From Breznakibacter xylanolyticus (GTDB lineage Bacteria; Bacteroidota; Bacteroidia; Bacteroidales; Marinilabiliaceae): a stretch of 64,000 nucleotides of DNA. The DNA is taken from positions 178,290 through 242,289 of the forward strand of contig NZ_QKZK01000002.1 in the NCBI RefSeq assembly GCF_003254275.1. The letters are read 5' to 3'. Made by a program: the position numbers and the translations under genes. The notes beneath the pieces are model-generated. The model worked only from the letters and a program-made list of their open reading frames with translations. It was not told the origin of the DNA and searched no databases. Below, in pieces: positions 63,519 through 64,000 of this stretch. Numbering within the stretch: position 1 is the first letter of the stretch; each line of letters opens with the position of its first letter.

Positions 63519-63899
63519 ATGAAAAACATCATTTCCACCCCACAGGCTCCGGCAGCCATAGGGCCATACAGCCAGGCAGTAGAAGTCAACGGCATGTTAT
63601 TCGTTTCGGGTCAAATACCCATCGACCCATCAACCGGCAAAATTTTTGAAGGTGGCATTACCGAACAAACCACGCAGGTGATGAAAAACATCGGCGCCAT
63701 CCTTACGGCAGCCGGTTACTCCTTTACCAACGTGGTGAAATCGACCTGCTTACTGAGCGACATGGCCAACTTTAAGGGCATGAACGAAGTATATGCCCAA
63801 TACTATCCCGAAAATGCACCGGCCAGAGCCGCCTTTGCCGTCAAAGAACTCCCCTTGGGCGTATTGGTGGAGATTGAAGCCATTGCCGTCAAGTCATAA
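63519..63899 (+). CDS. ridA: RidA-family enamine/imine deaminase
   Basis: This 126-aa trimeric cytosolic protein hydrolyses reactive enamines made by PLP enzymes. The family signature is complete: STPQAPAAIGPYSQAVEVNG, LFVSGQIPIDPSTG, KSTCLLSDMANFKGMNEVYAQYF-like stretch and the binding Arg in APARAAFAVKELPLGVLVEIEAIA, given here in parts. It is downstream of the lptD-like gene on the same strand but likely transcribed separately, across a 304-bp gap of repeats. It has no signal peptide. Confidence 0.95.
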   Translation: MKNIISTPQAPAAIGPYSQAVEVNGMLFVSGQIPIDPSTGKIFEGGITEQTTQVMKNIGAILTAAGYSFTNVVKSTCLLSDMANFKGMNEVYAQYYPENAPARAAFAVKELPLGVLVEIEAIAVKS

Positions 63900-63952
63900 T
63901 AACAACGTATCCCCCCCACCAACCCCATCTATTAGCACATAATCCGTCCCCC

Positions 63953-63960
63953 TATCTTTG
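63953..63960 (+). promoter_or_regulatory. Candidate -7 promoter box for the next gene
   Basis: TATCTTTG matches TAnnTTTG. A weak -33-like TTAG lies 17 bp upstream (63932-63935). The distance to the ATG at 63976 is only 15 bp, which implies a very short leader. Confidence 0.4.
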
Positions 63961-63975
63961 GTGTCAAAAAACGAC

Positions 63976-64000
63976 ATGACACAAAGAACCTCACTTGCAC
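63976..64000 (+). CDS. Start of a further gene, cut by the window end
   Basis: ATG at 63976 reads MTQRTSLA before the sequence ends. The only support is the promoter-like box just upstream; no family can be named. Confidence 0.35.

Overview
The window looks like chromosomal DNA of a member of the Bacteroidota, most likely the order Bacteroidales. The evidence is a complete SusC/SusD/SusE polysaccharide-utilization locus with a one-protein hybrid two-component regulator, promoter-like TAnnTTTG boxes, A-rich leaders instead of strong Shine-Dalgarno sequences, and Bacteroidota-type envelope genes (a LysM plus ligand-binding-protein fusion, a patatin/beta-barrel protein and an LptD-like barrel). 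I saw no rRNA, tRNA, CRISPR array, prophage or transposase gene.

Layout. 1-0.9 kb: the 5' part of a DUF6261-like gene and a 42-bp tandem repeat array. 0.9-7.0 kb: a minus-strand vitamin B12 uptake operon (btuB-btuC-btuD-cobO-btuF) behind a cobalamin riboswitch. 7-20 kb: mixed genes, including PsiE-family, GH28 pectinase, YkgJ-like, SfsA, RhlE helicase, NAPE-PLD-like MBL hydrolase, a divergent TetR/ferredoxin-nitroreductase pair, two carbohydrate esterases, a NimA-like flavoprotein and a frameshifted methyltransferase. 20-21.9 kb: a 1-kb non-coding stretch and an unknown 308-aa protein. 21.9-39.3 kb: a locus that I infer to target pectic beta-1,4-galactan, with a divergent hybrid two-component regulator, a clan-A glycoside hydrolase, a GH2 enzyme, SusC, SusD, SusE and GH53 endo-galactanase. 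39.5-42.0 kb: a 41-bp repeat array and the agmatine-to-putrescine pair aguB/aguA. 42.3-47.5 kb: an aminotransferase, a GH115 alpha-glucuronidase and a small unknown gene. 47.7-63.9 kb: core genes, namely patatin/barrel, methyltransferase, rlmB, ABC-F ATPase, LysM/ligand-binding fusion, dnaA, MCE/MlaD, cell-wall amidase, LptD-like and ridA, then the first codons of one more gene.

How genes work together. The B12 operon contains an outer-membrane receptor, permease, ATPase, binding protein and corrinoid adenosyltransferase. The galactan locus has surface binding and import (SusCDE), chain cutting (GH53), galactose release (GH2 and probably the clan-A enzyme) and a dedicated sensor. GH28, GH115 and the two esterases, outside the locus, extend the plant cell-wall repertoire.

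The least expected content is non-coding. (i) A small inverted-repeat element family with ends CAATGTCGTTTAGTTAAG has one copy flanked by a 10-bp direct repeat. (ii) Degenerate tracts with an 8-bp period begin a few bases after stop codons, purine-rich on the sense strand. (iii) A hairpin element sits 12-14 nt upstream of six different start codons. (iv) In three gene pairs (ii) and (iii) occur in the same order between the genes. (v) Two clean arrays of 41 and 42 bp have palindromic cores, and a third stretch shows a decayed 42-43-bp periodicity.
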